From NCBI GenBank assembly GCA_014529385.2, contig CM043944.1:66478895-66542894 (forward strand): 64,000 bases of DNA. The letters run 5' to 3'. Below are positions 21,481-31,750 of the stretch, piece after piece (the stretch's first letter is position 1; the number at the start of each line of letters is the position of its first letter). A program made the position numbers and the translations under genes. The notes beneath the pieces are model-generated. The model saw only the letters and a list, made by a program, of their open reading frames with translations, was not told the origin of the DNA and did no database searches. The stretch is from Adiantum capillus-veneris (lineage: Eukaryota > Streptophyta > Polypodiopsida > Polypodiales > Pteridaceae).

Positions 21481-22240
21481 TGACATTATGTTAATACCAA
21501 AAATCTATGCTGCAGACGTCCATCACCGTGACCCGCTAAGAGTACTCTTTTGGTATTGACAAATTCATGTTGTACTTCATGCTTGTTGAGTTCTTGACAC
21601 CCATATAGTTTTAGTTCCAAGGATACCCATCCAAGGAGATTCCAATGCCTAATGGATAGCTGGGAAAATACATAGTTTGATTCTGCAATGAACCTACCCA
21701 GTATCCTTCCACCGAACCCGCTTCCTCTTGCCCTTCCACTACTAGACATACCAAGCTTTGAATAGATTATGTGACTTTAGCTTAGTAGTCTATTGTAAGA
21801 GGTTGTGAGATAAAATTTGGCACAGATTGATTTTGGCTTTATCATCCAACCTTTTTTCCAGTAGCATTGAAAACAGTTTCTCAGACACATATGTCGGATT
21901 GTTTTTCAAATTGAAAGCTTCTGCAATAAACTTGTAGGCTGAGGGAACATCCTGTCCAGCTACTACTGGAATCCCTTGCCCACAGTCTTACTTTTCTTTC
22001 TAGTTGCTTCATCTTACTTAAGAACCAAACTAATCTTGTCTACAGATGTTGTGCTGGGCTTTTTGTCATTGGGCAACCTAAAGGCATATGCAATATCTTC
22101 AGGTGTCACTATTATTTTAATTTTGTTAATAGTGGCAATGCCTTCATCAGCATCAAAAGAATCAAGGACGTGTTTAATAATGCCTGCATCAAAATCAAAC
22201 TTTGTAGCCTATACTACCACATGAAAATCCCATATTTGCA
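21481..22240 (-). pseudogene. Unrecognised minus-strand coding remnant
   Basis: In broken minus-strand frames from about 22235 the reading is FDFDAGIIKHVLDSFDADEG, then IIVTPEDIAYAFRLPNDKKP and AYKFIAEAFNLKNNPTYVSE, then a helix-like stretch (LFSMLLEKRLDDKAKIN). The pattern 'sT..I...L.LP', followed by a helical block, loosely resembles the N-terminal part of the plant retroelement-borne helical domain that may also be present at 17000-17700. An 87-residue open stretch (21749-21486) follows. Stops are frequent. No host gene can be named. Confidence 0.35.
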
Positions 22241-22250
22241 GCAACAATAC

Positions 22251-22479
22251 TCTTGGAATTAGGGTTGCAAGAGTGACACACACAGCTTGGAGAAGACGAA
22301 GGCAGATCAAGGCACACAATAGAGAGTGTATTACTCTGTGTGCAATGAAAAGATAGATAGCACTAGAGTGATGGGTGTAAATACATTCCACATGGGAGAA
22401 AACCTCCTAAAGAGGGAAAAAATACCCCTGGTGGTCCTAGTGTGTTCACACACATCACTATCACATGTATATGGTAACA
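22251..22479 (-). repeat. 3' LTR of the truncated copia (family F)
   Basis: 229 bp. On the minus strand it runs TGTTACCATATACATG at 22479 down to GGGTTGCAAGAGTG and CCAAGA at 22251. It aligns throughout with the 227-bp LTRs at 43985 and 48618. The usual terminal CCAACA is altered here. Confidence 0.85.
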
Positions 22480-22480
22480 A

Positions 22481-22491
22481 ATCCCCCCCTA
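22481..22491 (-). other. Polypurine tract of the truncated copia
   Basis: Minus strand TAGGGGGGATT just before the LTR start, matching AAGGGGGATT at 48608-48617 in the complete copy. Confidence 0.75.
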
Positions 22492-24400
22492 CAGTGATGC
22501 AGTGAATGCGAGCTGGCACATGAGTAAAGGGAAGTGCCATGCCCTGAGGACATAATCAGTCCAGAAAGGGGAGTAAGACCAAAGTTTTGCGGAAAGCTTC
22601 GAGATTCTCACGAGACAATGCATTTGTGAAAAGATCTGCAAGCTTGTCCTGTGTTGGCACATAAGCCAAGCATGCACCTCAATGTGCTTTGTGTGAGCAT
22701 GAAAAATTGGGTTCCTTGTAATTGCCAATGTGCTTGGACTATTAGTGTAGATAGTGTTGGTAGTGTCCTTTCCAACACCCAAATCATCTATAAGGTGTCT
22801 GAGCCATACACACTCAATCGTAGCTTTAAAGACTGCATGTACTCAGCCTCACAACTAGAAGTGGCCACAGTAGGTTGCTTCTTGCTCAACCATGGTATAC
22901 ATGAACTGCCAAGCATGAAACAAAAGCACTTGTGGACACTGTGTGTCAAAACAAGCATCCCAATCTAAGTCTGGAAAATCATGCAAGTCTCATGGCAATG
23001 ATGCCCCCTTGGGATAAAAGAATCCAAGATTTAAATTTCCACTAAGGTAGCAAAAAATCCACTTCAGAGCATGCCAATGATTAGACCTTGGGCTATGCAT
23101 AAATCTGCTAAACTGTGAGACTGCAAACTCAATATCCGGCCTCGTGTTGCATACATAAATGAGGCATCCAACAAAAGTTTGGTAAAAAGTGACATCTGCA
23201 GGATCACCAACATCATGAAGACTCAATTTTAAACATGTTTCCATGGGAGTGGCAATAGGTTTTCAATCCTCAAGTCTAAACTTACATAGCAATGTGTCTA
23301 TGTAATTTTCTGACACAATGTAATACCACCATCACACTGCTTAAACTGTATATCCAAATAATGATGCAACAACCCCAAATCTTTCATCTTGAAAGTAGCA
23401 TTCAAATCAACCTTCAATTCAAAAATATGTCTCTCATTTGGTCTAGTGATCAGTAAATTGTCTACATAAAGAACCACAATAAGAAGTCATCACCCTCATG
23501 CTTTAAATACAATGTGCTTTCTGTTGAACTGTTACAAAAGGCTCGTTTGACCAATGAGTGTAAGCTTTCTCATACCAAGCACAAGGAGATTGCTTCAACC
23601 CATATAAATCCTTCTTACATCTGCACACTTTGTCCTATTGTAATTTCTTGACAAAACCGCGAGGCTACGTTACATAAACTTCCTCAAATATGTCACCATT
23701 CAAGAAAGGAGTAACAATGTCTGATTGATGTACATCCCAACCCAAATGAGCTACCAATGCACATAGAAAACTCACAGTAGTCATTCAACAAGTGGGAGCA
23801 AAAGTCTCTTCATAATCTATGCCTTTTTGTTGTGCATAACCCTTTGCAACAAGTCGAGCCTTATGGAGATCGATCTCACCATCCGGCTTGCGTTTCAACT
23901 TTAAACCCACTTTGTACCAATGGCCTTTTTGCCAGGAGGCAAATCACATAAAGTCCATATGTCATTTTCTATAAGTGCATCATATTTTGATTGCATGGCA
24001 GCCATCCAATCTTTTGAATTTTGTGCTTCATAAAAAGACAGAGGTTCCTCAATATCATGTAAGCTAAACACATTCAAAACATAATAATCTGATGCATAAG
24101 ATGCATGGCGAGAGCCTCAACGAGTACGACTAGACAAAGGTGCATCCAATTTACTGTCACACAATGTATGCACCGGCCATTTTGGCATTCCTCTAGCCTG
24201 CTCATTTTTAGCCCTTTCCTCATCAAGTACATTATGTACAACTGCATCAGTAAGGGAGTGATCTCTAACATTTTTAAAACCACCATAGGTTGTACATTTG
24301 CCTCATTGGAGTTTCCATTCGAACTTCCACCACTGAAAAGAGGCAAGAAAGTGTCATAAATCTCTTGCGAGCTTACATTACTATCTCTAGTACATGATGA
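22492..24400 (-). pseudogene. Copia pol remnant: integrase end, RT and RNase H
   Basis: Minus-strand reading from 24400 starts CTRDSNVSSQEIYDT, the end of the integrase C-terminal region in the complete copy. Then come degenerate RT (24070-23250) and RNase H (23244-22500). The best kept block, 23244-22990, reads LKLSLHDVGDPADVTFYQT and CLIYVCNTRPDIEFAVSQ, matching the complete copy at 47820-47950. Stops are common and part of RNase H is out of frame. When intact this would copy element RNA and degrade the RNA strand. Confidence 0.8.
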
Positions 24401-24505
24401 TGAGTGCAGAGCGCGACACGGACCCCGACGGCCTCGAAAACGCCAGGAGTCGATGCACGCCGCAAGCCTGCCACGGTGAAGCGAACAGGGGGCACCACCT
24501 AGCTT
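24401..24505 (-). other. Primer-binding-site-like sequence and leader stub next to LTR-B'
   Basis: On the minus strand, directly after the end of LTR-B', the sequence reads TGGTGCCCCCTGTTCGC. The start TGGTGC is typical of plant Ty3 primer sites complementary to a tRNA 3' end. About 100 bases of leader follow before the copia junction. The same layout, with about 60 bases of shared leader, is found left of LTR-B at 56880-56962. Confidence 0.55.
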
Positions 24506-24552
24506 TGAGATGCTAGGACGCAGAGAACAGTGATTTGAATTATCACGGATTC

Positions 24553-24595
24553 TACACACACACACACACACACCCACGCACACACACACACATAG

Positions 24596-24682
<87 letters not shown>
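24553..24682. repeat. Compound microsatellite (CA)n-(GATA)n-(GA)n
   Basis: CA run at 24553-24592 with small interruptions, then GATA repeats to about 24624, then (GA)29 to 24682. Located in the U5-side part of LTR-B'. Confidence 0.95.
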
Positions 24683-24685
<3 letters not shown>

Positions 24686-25044
24686 GATAGGTGATGAAAA
24701 CCCTTGGGGGTGTGAGGGAGAATTATTCTCTCACAATATTTACAGCAACCTTATTTCCAACGAGGTGGCAAATCATGGTGATCAAGAGATAGTGAGTCTA
24801 CTTGGTTTGTTCTTTAAAGATGACTCACTGACACGAGAATCTTGCTAACATGAGTGTGTGTGCATCGACCATTGGATTCGAGATGTAGACATAGCTTCTT
24901 CACGTAGTACAAATTCCCAAACAAAATTGCTACTCTAAGTCCCCTCTCTTCTGATGCCAATGTTGCCAATTCCTCCCACAAAAATACTACCAAGTGTTGA
25001 CCTCTAATGAACTTGTCCCCCCCCGATAGTGACCTCTCGGTGCC

Positions 25045-25052
25045 TTTTTATA
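25045..25052 (-). promoter_or_regulatory. TATA box of LTR-B'
   Basis: Minus strand TATAAAAA, followed by GGCACCGAGAGG. Its distance from the left end (about 540 bases) fits a U3/R boundary in an LTR transcribed leftwards. Confidence 0.5.
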
Positions 25053-25809
25053 GGTGCTGGTTGCTTTAGATTAGGGTAATCTGATTAGATTAGGGTTCTA
25101 ATCAGGGGAGACAAAGCAAGGTGGTGGGGCTTGTGTGGTTGACCCTTGCTTTGTCTTGGGAAATATTATAAGGAAAACCTCTAGGTGGGCCTTTGTGGCC
25201 ATCACCTAGAGAGAGGTGATTTTACAAAATTGGGATTTTTTTACAAGATTTGGTTTGAAACTGGAAAAATGACGACAAGATCCGGAGTTTTACTGAAGAG
25301 GGCATCGTGGATGCAATGGCGATGAACGGTTGCCTAGCTGGTGCGTCGGTGTAGTGCATTCATCACTTTCGGGGTCGGCCGGGACATGCCTTTGGCATCT
25401 TTTCTCGTCTTGGTGTCGGCAAAGAGTGCCTTTGGCCGTCCTTCCTTTGTGTTGGTGCCGTCATCGATTTCCTTCTCCTCTTTTACCCATTGTGGGTGCG
25501 TAAATGCGTGCGTGCACTGTGTGTATACGTGCATTTGTGTGCATATATGTTCCAATGTGCGTGCGCATAGACGTGTGTGCATTGAATGTGAGTGCATATG
25601 TTATCATTTTTGTGTATGTGTCTGTATAGCTTGGGGTTGTCTGTGCCGTGTGGGTGAGTGTGTGTGAACGAGAATGTGTATGTGGGAATGAGGGTGTAAT
25701 AAATTATATATTACACAGAGCGAGGGAGAGGGTGAGAGAACGTGAGTGAGCGGAGGGGGGGATGGAGGGATGCTGAGGGGATTGAGGGGTGTGTGTGTGT
25801 AGGTGTGTT

Positions 25810-25810
<1 letters not shown>

Positions 25811-25849
<39 letters not shown>

Positions 25850-25877
25850 TATACTCTGATGCGGCGCCTGCACAGGC

Positions 25878-25971
<94 letters not shown>
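25811..25971. repeat. Two GA microsatellites separated by a GGCGCCTGCACA spacer
   Basis: GA runs at 25811-25847 and 25880-25971 flank a 32-base spacer containing GCGGCGCCTGCACAG. A closely similar spacer, ATCTGCGCCTGCACATG, precedes the GA run at 28468, and a weaker one, CCGTGGCGCCTTTGCTCA, precedes that at 28680. The last run ends directly at the 3' end of LINE-2. Confidence 0.85.
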
Positions 25972-25975
<4 letters not shown>

Positions 25976-26031
25976 TAGTTCTATTATCGTCGTGGGAGGT
26001 CAAATATGACCTATGGGACCAAATGAACATG

Positions 26032-27912
26032 TCACGTGGTGTGAGTGGAGTTCATAAGTGACTCTCGATGCTCAAAAATGGCTGAAATGAGCGTCGCAAT
26101 AGAGAGTCCACATCGTGGTTGGGAGAGGAAGGTATGTAGGGAGAGATCATGGCTGAATATATGGGGAAAAGAGGACCTAATGTGGTCAAAAGCTGAGAAC
26201 TCAAGTAGTGTGTGGTACTCACTCTCTCGCACTTGACGAGGGCATAAGGTGCAAAGTCGATGACACTCCTCGCCAGTGCCCCAACGTCCTGTCTCGCAAC
26301 GTAGAGAATGGGAGCTAAGACGAATGGAGGCAATGGTGTGGATCGCACTCAACGGGATGGGCTCAAGGATGTAGGAATGGGTTCGGTTACCTCGTTCCGA
26401 GAAGAAGAGAGATTTGTAGTTTGGGGCAACGTGTGTGGTGTAATGGTTGAAGCGAGAACCTCCGGATTTCTCCCAAGCCGTGATACATTGGCGTTGTAAG
26501 AAGGCCTCATTAACTTGGGAGTCGATCGACGCATCTTTGACCAAGTGACATGCATCCCATCTTCCAAACCATTTCTTGATATCAAGCATCCACCCCGAAC
26601 TTAGTATTTTGCTCTTGCATGTCTTTTGAACCATTTGACTTGCTTCATATGTGATTCTAGGAAGTCGATGCAAAGGGCTACGTTGTGTCTTACGCATGTA
26701 CTCCACAACCCTTTGCATGCCCAAGACCTCAATGGGAAGCAATCCAGACTCAAGAAGTAAGAGCAGGTAGGGTGTTTGTGTCTTGACTTGGAGAAAGTTG
26801 GTGAGAAAACGCTTTTGGACATTCTCAAACTCTTTCCAAGTAGACTTCCCGATGCTTCCACCCCACACCTCCACTCCATAAAGAAGCACCGGTGTCACCA
26901 ATGTGTCAAAGAGGTACTTTTTGAGAGCCCAACACTTGATCTCTCCTGCATTGCACATGTTCTCAAATGCATAATAGGCCCTCTTTCCGGCTTCCAAGCG
27001 ACGCATTGCACAATCCTTCCATTTATGATTGGATGGAACCTCAAGGCCAAGGTACTTGAAGTGATCTACCACTTCAAGTTTCTCATTGTTATATACAATG
27101 CATGGATTTTCATCATTGAGGGTCTTTACAAGCATAACCTTGGTTTTGGATCCATTCATGATCAGCCCGCTATGTAGGCAAAAGCGTTCCAAGACACTCA
27201 TAAGCTTTTGTGCATCTTCTAAGGTATGTGCCAAGAGCACTACATCATCGGTATAAAGCAAAAGCATGATCACCACATTTCCAATCTTAACCTCTTCTAT
27301 GCCTTCTTGCTGCATAAAGTCAAGAACCATGCATTCCAATTCATCAATGAGTAGTCCAAAGAGGGTTGGGGAAAGTGGGCATCCTTGTTTGACACCAATA
27401 GTGCTTGCAAAAAATTCTGAAATTCCATCTCCCATACGTAATCGACATATCACTTTTTGGTAGATGCGAAAGACTGCATGCATAAATTCTCTCGGCACTT
27501 GAAGGCTTTGCATACGTCTCCAAAGATTTCCTCGCGGTACCATGTCAAAAGCTTTCTTGAGATCCACAAAGCAACAATATAACTTTTTTCCTTTCAATTG
27601 AGACGCTTCCATAAGAACTCGAAGAGTGACAAGGTGATCAATAGTGTTATGATGCTTTCGAAAACGTGCTTGGCCAAGTGCACATTTGCCATTCTTTTCA
27701 GCCCATTCACTTATCTTCATCTCCATGATACATCCAAATAACTTTGCCATTAAAGAACCAACCATTATAGTGCGATAGTTGTTCACATTGTTTACATCTC
27801 CTCCTTTGTGCAAAGGTTTGATCCAATTTGCAATCCAATCATGAGGCATGCCATACTGAAGTGCAAGGTTAAACATATCGCATATCCAATATCGTGTTTT
27901 CTTGCTTTCCAT
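26032..27912 (-). CDS. LINE-2 reverse transcriptase, 626-codon frame
   Basis: The longest open frame in the window. Starting at ATG 27912 it covers fingers and palm: residues 22-60 include DWIANWIKPLHKGGD and NNYRTIMVGS. Motif A is CCFVDLKKAFDMVPR (about residues 112-126), motif B is GVKQGCPLSPTLFG (about 170-185) and motif C is LLLYTDDVVLLA (about 212-223); all catalytic Asp are intact. The C-terminal third has CHRLCTLCPRQ and then EYHTLLEFSAFDHIR, a zinc-binding pattern in which the last Cys is replaced by Phe (L-E-F where L-E-C is expected). The 5' part of the same protein lies in another frame at 28270-27900, so there is one frameshift. No endonuclease domain is visible. Closest type unresolved. 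Confidence 0.8.
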   Translation of the reverse strand: MESKKTRYWICDMFNLALQYGMPHDWIANWIKPLHKGGDVNNVNNYRTIMVGSLMAKLFGCIMEMKISEWAEKNGKCALGQARFRKHHNTIDHLVTLRVLMEASQLKGKKLYCCFVDLKKAFDMVPRGNLWRRMQSLQVPREFMHAVFRIYQKVICRLRMGDGISEFFASTIGVKQGCPLSPTLFGLLIDELECMVLDFMQQEGIEEVKIGNVVIMLLLYTDDVVLLAHTLEDAQKLMSVLERFCLHSGLIMNGSKTKVMLVKTLNDENPCIVYNNEKLEVVDHFKYLGLEVPSNHKWKDCAMRRLEAGKRAYYAFENMCNAGEIKCWALKKYLFDTLVTPVLLYGVEVWGGSIGKSTWKEFENVQKRFLTNFLQVKTQTPYLLLLLESGLLPIEVLGMQRVVEYMRKTQRSPLHRLPRITYEASQMVQKTCKSKILSSGWMLDIKKWFGRWDACHLVKDASIDSQVNEAFLQRQCITAWEKSGGSRFNHYTTHVAPNYKSLFFSERGNRTHSYILEPIPLSAIHTIASIRLSSHSLRCETGRWGTGEECHRLCTLCPRQVRESEYHTLLEFSAFDHIRSSFPHIFSHDLSLHTFLSQPRCGLSIATLISAIFEHRESLMNSTHTT

Positions 27913-28275
27913 TTAATCATTTCAGCCTTGACACCTTGAAGGTCACCTGCCTTACGAGTAGCAAGTTTCTCAAGCGCGTGGCATACATCTTCAATGGTAA
28001 AGAAGGGAGACATAAATGGAAGGGAGCTACAACACTCCATCTTATCAACATTGGGTTGCTCATAGAGATTCTTACAATGCATATACATATCCTCAAGAGT
28101 CAAGTCACCAAAGCTCTCAACGTGCTTGCCTTTTAGATTTTGCCAAAACTTGCCACATGCATGTGCTTTCTCTTGTGCTAAAAGAAGTTGTTTTTCAACT
28201 TCCCACCTTCTCCTCTTCTTTTGAACAAGTGCTTTGTATGTGTGTGAACATTCCAAGTAAACTTCCTTGTGAGGG
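27900..28275 (-). pseudogene. LINE-2 protein, part before the RT
   Basis: From about 28270 on the minus strand the reading is KEVYLECSHTYKALVQKKRR and then a Lys/Glu-rich helix with CGKFWQNLKGKHVESFGDL. Next come PFFTIEDVCHALEKLATRKA and GVKAEMIKW, the segment that introduces the RT in LINE proteins ('..V..A...L...KA.G.DG...E..K'). It then shifts frame into the 626-codon RT. The GA-encoded Ser-Leu repeats further right are not part of the protein. Confidence 0.65.
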
Positions 28276-28465
28276 TGTGTGTGTGAGGTTTGTAAGGGAG
28301 AGATAAGGAGAGCGTTTCTGTGCATGCAGGACGGCCTTCGGGTTGTGGGCTCGACACAGAGAGAGCGCCATATCACATGGCGGGCGAGGTGGAGAGGGGG
28401 GGAAGAATGGTGAGGGTGGATGAGAGAGAGAGATAGTCGTATCTGCGCCTGCACATGATTCAACT

Positions 28466-28519
<54 letters not shown>

Positions 28520-28675
28520 CATGGGCTTCTTGTAGGCAATGAGGGAGATAGAGAGAGTACGGCTGATCCCTATGCCACATGGACCGTTGACAAGAGCTAG
28601 AGAGAGAGCGATTTGTTAGTGAGAGATGAGAGAGAGAAGGAGTGGATATTTCATTCCATGCCCGTGGCGCCTTTG

Positions 28676-28718
<43 letters not shown>

Positions 28719-29058
28719 ATGAGAGAAAGAGAGAAATGGGGGTGGCCCGTCGGGGGAATAAAACAAGAGGGAATGAGAGGGAGGGGAGAGTGAAACCGAG
28801 GGGATGTGGATGAGAGGGAAGAGAGAGGGGTGGAGGTATGGCGGCCTGCTAGGCTGGGATATGGAGGAGCGAAGGCATGAGGGTGATAAGGCTGGCCAAG
28901 TGAGGGGGGCCATGTGATGGGGCCTTGCCAGTAAAAGATAGGGCCGTGAGGTTGATCAGGGCATTGCCGAGCCTTCGGACGATGTCGCCAAGGATTCAAG
29001 CAGAGGAAAGATTTTCTTTTTTTCTTTTTTTTTCTTGATTTCCAAAAATCGGCTATCA
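28276..29058 (-). repeat. LTR-B', U3-side part right of LINE-2
   Basis: GA-rich, with microsatellites at 28468-28518 and 28680-28715 and a stretch of purine-rich sequence (28720-28830). It ends TCCAAAAATCGGCTATCA, like GATTTCAAACGTCGGCCCTCA at the end of LTR-B. All long reading frames here are microsatellite or purine/pyrimidine artefacts. Confidence 0.6.
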
Positions 29059-29075
29059 TTAGCCCTTCCCTTTTG
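29059..29075 (-). other. Polypurine tract at the right edge of LTR-B'
   Basis: Minus strand AAAAGGGAAGGGCTAA directly before TGATAGCCG. The equivalent at Ty3-B is AAAGGGGAAGGCTAA, and the bases further upstream (GGCAT(T/A)(C/A)ATGTCTCTAG and relatives) also match between the two loci. Confidence 0.7.
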
Positions 29076-29803
29076 GCTAGAGGCATTCATGTCTCTAGCC
29101 TTGACTTTGATTCTTCTTCAGCTGATCTGTAGGAGCTGATATCAAGTTGCCTTCTGAACTAGCCATTCCATTTGGCCATTGGTGAGATTTCTGGGATATT
29201 CATGAATCTGCAACAGGTTTGGGTAATAACATGTTCCTTGGAATAGTGTCAGTTGATTACATGGCTTCCAGAACTTTGTGCCAGTGTCCTCCTGGATCCC
29301 AAGTAAAAAATAGGATCATTGTTTGTAGTGTGCGAACAATAAAATTTGCATGCGAAATAGGACCAAATTTGTAACCACCAGTAGAGCGAGAGGGGAAATG
29401 AGCATCTTGGCTCCTGCAAAGACAGAACTGAAAATTATGATTCGCAAGAGTGTGCCAAGATAACACCTTATATGACCACCTTGTTGGTGTGGGGAGCTCC
29501 AGTTGTCTTCAGAACCTTGCTTACTGCCATGACTGGAAAAACCTGCAAGCATATCATGCTTCTCTTGGGTGTGTTCAAACATGTCAGCTGTCTTTTCTGA
29601 TGCTGATAGTAAGCCACCTACCTTGAGGCTTCAATACAAGCGTGATCCACTTACCTCTCTCCAAAGAGAGGATGCCCTATTTGTAAAACATTGAACCAAA
29701 TTGGGAACAAGGCCTTCATTCTTGCACCTTATCAGCCTTTTGTCTATCCATGGCTCCTTAACTCTTATCTCCATGCTCATCTTACCTCTATATGTTATAG
29801 CGG
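29076..29803 (-). other. Unassigned; 3' stub of a Ty3-B-like element, then unknown
   Basis: The first 60 bases match the sequence that follows the integrase stop in Ty3-B (59095-59150). Beyond that, minus-strand frames are short and show no recognisable integrase motif. From 29630 to 29803 the origin is unknown; the start of the Ty3-A 3' LTR ends it. Confidence 0.35.
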
Positions 29804-30640
29804 TGAGGCGGTCCGGGGTGGGCAACAAGAGAGGCGACCTCTAAACACCCCTCAAGGCTCCCATGCTCCTCGATTGGGCCTGGGGCAACCACAAGCACAA
29901 CACAACAACAAACCCATAGCCAAACCCAAACAAGATAGGGTTACCATCTAGTTATGGTATGCGAACTAGGATGCAAGAGAGATTTTGTCACAACCAAGAA
30001 GATGCACCACAAAACACACACAAGAAACCTCACAGCAAGACACACACAAAATGGACCAGAGAGAGCTAGAGCAAAGGGAAGAGAGAGAAAGGAATAGATC
30101 TTGCGTAATACCTTATTTGTGACTTGGAAATGGAGATGGCTCGTTATGATGCTATCATAGATCTTGCACAGAACTAGATCAATGCTTAGTGAATGCTAAA
30201 CATTGCCAACACACTCACACTGTCTTAGGGTGTGGGAGACCTCTCACCACAATACCCTCTTACAATGGACACAAAACTGGCAATGAAAAACACATTAAAA
30301 AACTTTCTAAAACAAGATCAAACGATAGAAACTCAAAATACACAAGTCACCTTGAATTCACTAAACCGTACCGCACAAGTGGAAGGATGAAGATTTGAAC
30401 GTCGAATCACGCCTTTGATGCACCAAACCTCAATTAATTGATGATGGAAGAACATATACAATAGTGGTTTCGAGATTTTGAACTCACGCTCTCTCACTTG
30501 CCATGTGTAGCTTGAAAGCTTCTCTCACACCAAGAGTGAAGCTCACAAAGTGGTTGCTATGCCTAAGTCTCTCCTCATGCATAGAGTTTTGGGGTGTTGT
30601 GTGAGATATTTCAGGTTGTTTTACAAGAAGGAGAGGGGCC

Positions 30641-30648
30641 TATTTATA
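30641..30648 (-). promoter_or_regulatory. TATA box of the Ty3-A 3' LTR
   Basis: Minus strand CCTATAAATAGGCCCC. The same element is kept in the 5' LTR at 38995-39002, which supports function. Confidence 0.65.
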
Positions 30649-31750
30649 GGTTGGAGACCCTCATTAATATTATTTGGAAATGATAAATAACAAGCTAACA
30701 AATCACGATTATGATTTTTTTTTAATATCAAAACATTGTGGGCCTTCTTTGTTTGCTTGAATCATGGATGTGGGCTCAAAAGAGAGCATTACTGATGGTA
30801 GATAAAGTGAAAGTAGAGTTTTAAGGAAGGAGAGAGAGAGAGTTACTATGCACGTCTTGAGGTGAGGTGTCTTTTATGGTTAGGTCAATGGTTATTTTGT
30901 GTTAGTATGTTGATAGTTAGTGTTAGTAATCACTAGAAATTTAAAGATATATTTACAATGGTTAGAATCGGGTGGATGGTTGAATGAAGTGAGGAAATCC
31001 TTGTGATGGTGAATCTTGAAGAAGTTTTTGACTTACTTGTGTAGGTTCTCAAAAATGACTATCGATCTTCTTCTTCGTCTTCTCTTCTTTACGCCACCGC
31101 CACCAAGGTTGATTATTGCAATGAAAATGGCAATTCGGTTGATGAGATCTCGTAATTTGCAGAGGTTAAGCATGGTTTACATGCTGAATTTTATGTATAT
31201 AGAGAAGGGGTAAGATGGAATTGTACTTTGGAAGTAATAGAGAGAGGCATAGAGATGGTGTATGTACATGGAGAGCTCATATGAGAGCTATGGGAGTAAG
31301 AGGGAGGTTAATAGTGAAGAAGGTGACAAAAAACATGAAAGGTGTAGGTTTGAGTGAGGGATTGAAAGGAATGAGTGCATGTGTGTGTAGAAGTGTGGAA
31401 AGATGTGAGAGAAGACTATGGGCTATTTGTGAGAAAAGTGGGCAGAGTAGGGTGCACTCAAAAAATCCTAGCTCATCTGTGGTTACTCCAAAATTCACCA
31501 AAATATTTGAGGTGATTACTTAGCTCTTGGTCCACATTTTCTCTTTTGACCACCGCTTCAAATTTGGAGTGGCGATGGATATAAAAAATCCCACCCAAAA
31601 TACTTGTTTTTCGTCACAAAAAAGTCTTATGTGGCCCCCTTTTTGTTGAATTTGCATATGGCTCCAAAGGTGAGCCCCTTCTTGCATGAGAGAATGACCT
31701 AATTGATTCTTAGGGGTTTGAAAATATGCATGGTTGTGGATTATGCAAAA

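Larger units (their letters stand above)
22251..24400 (-). mobile_element. Copia family F, truncated minus copy
   Basis: Carries the 3' end of the same copia family as 43985-48844: the end of integrase, RT, RNase H, polypurine tract and 3' LTR. It is cut at about 24400, where the homologous element still has some 2.4 kb of gag and integrase to its left. The 5' part is therefore missing. The cut abuts the short leader piece next to LTR-B'. Confidence 0.85.
25972..28275 (-). mobile_element. LINE-2: non-LTR retrotransposon of unusual type, 5'-truncated
   Basis: A minus-strand non-LTR element inserted in LTR-B'. It has an RT protein with a 626-codon open frame, only some 55 bases of 3' untranslated sequence, and then a GA microsatellite rather than poly(A). 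Its 5' end near 28275 lies inside coding sequence, so it is truncated. No AP-type endonuclease and no RNase H are seen. A fragment of the same family lies at 10030-10500. A target duplication cannot be fixed because both flanks are GA-rich. Confidence 0.7.
24506..29058 (-). repeat. LTR-B', a ~2.2-kb Ty3 LTR interrupted by LINE-2
   Basis: Starts (plus orientation) TGAGATGC at 24506 and ends GGCTATCA at 29058, bounded by a primer-site-like sequence on the left and a polypurine tract on the right. Without LINE-2 (about 25972-28275) it is some 2.2 kb, like LTR-B at 56963-59079. Shared landmarks include the two ends, a TATA box, the TGCCTTTG(G/T) region (25430 and 58240) and the run of G-T-rich sequence that follows. 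Its CA, GATA and GA microsatellites are absent or much shorter in LTR-B. Confidence 0.65.

Noticed and set aside
24074-24589. 171-codon minus-strand frame starting with Cys-Val repeats
   Set aside because: The start is a CA microsatellite and LTR/leader sequence read by chance; only the last third is real, as the copia pol remnant.
25341-25667. 108-codon Cys/Val-rich plus-strand frame, peptide-like
   Set aside because: TG-rich low-complexity part of LTR-B'; the related LTR-B does not keep the frame.
27792-28580. 262-codon minus-strand frame as one protein
   Set aside because: Its first ~100 codons are GA microsatellites and LTR-B' sequence; only the part from about 28270 is LINE-2.
30779-30790. 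Ty3-A 3' LTR ending near 30778 where similarity to the 5' LTR stops
   Set aside because: No polypurine tract is there. A clear one at 32522-32536 after the integrase stop shows that the LTR runs to 32521 and that the 5' LTR is the truncated copy.
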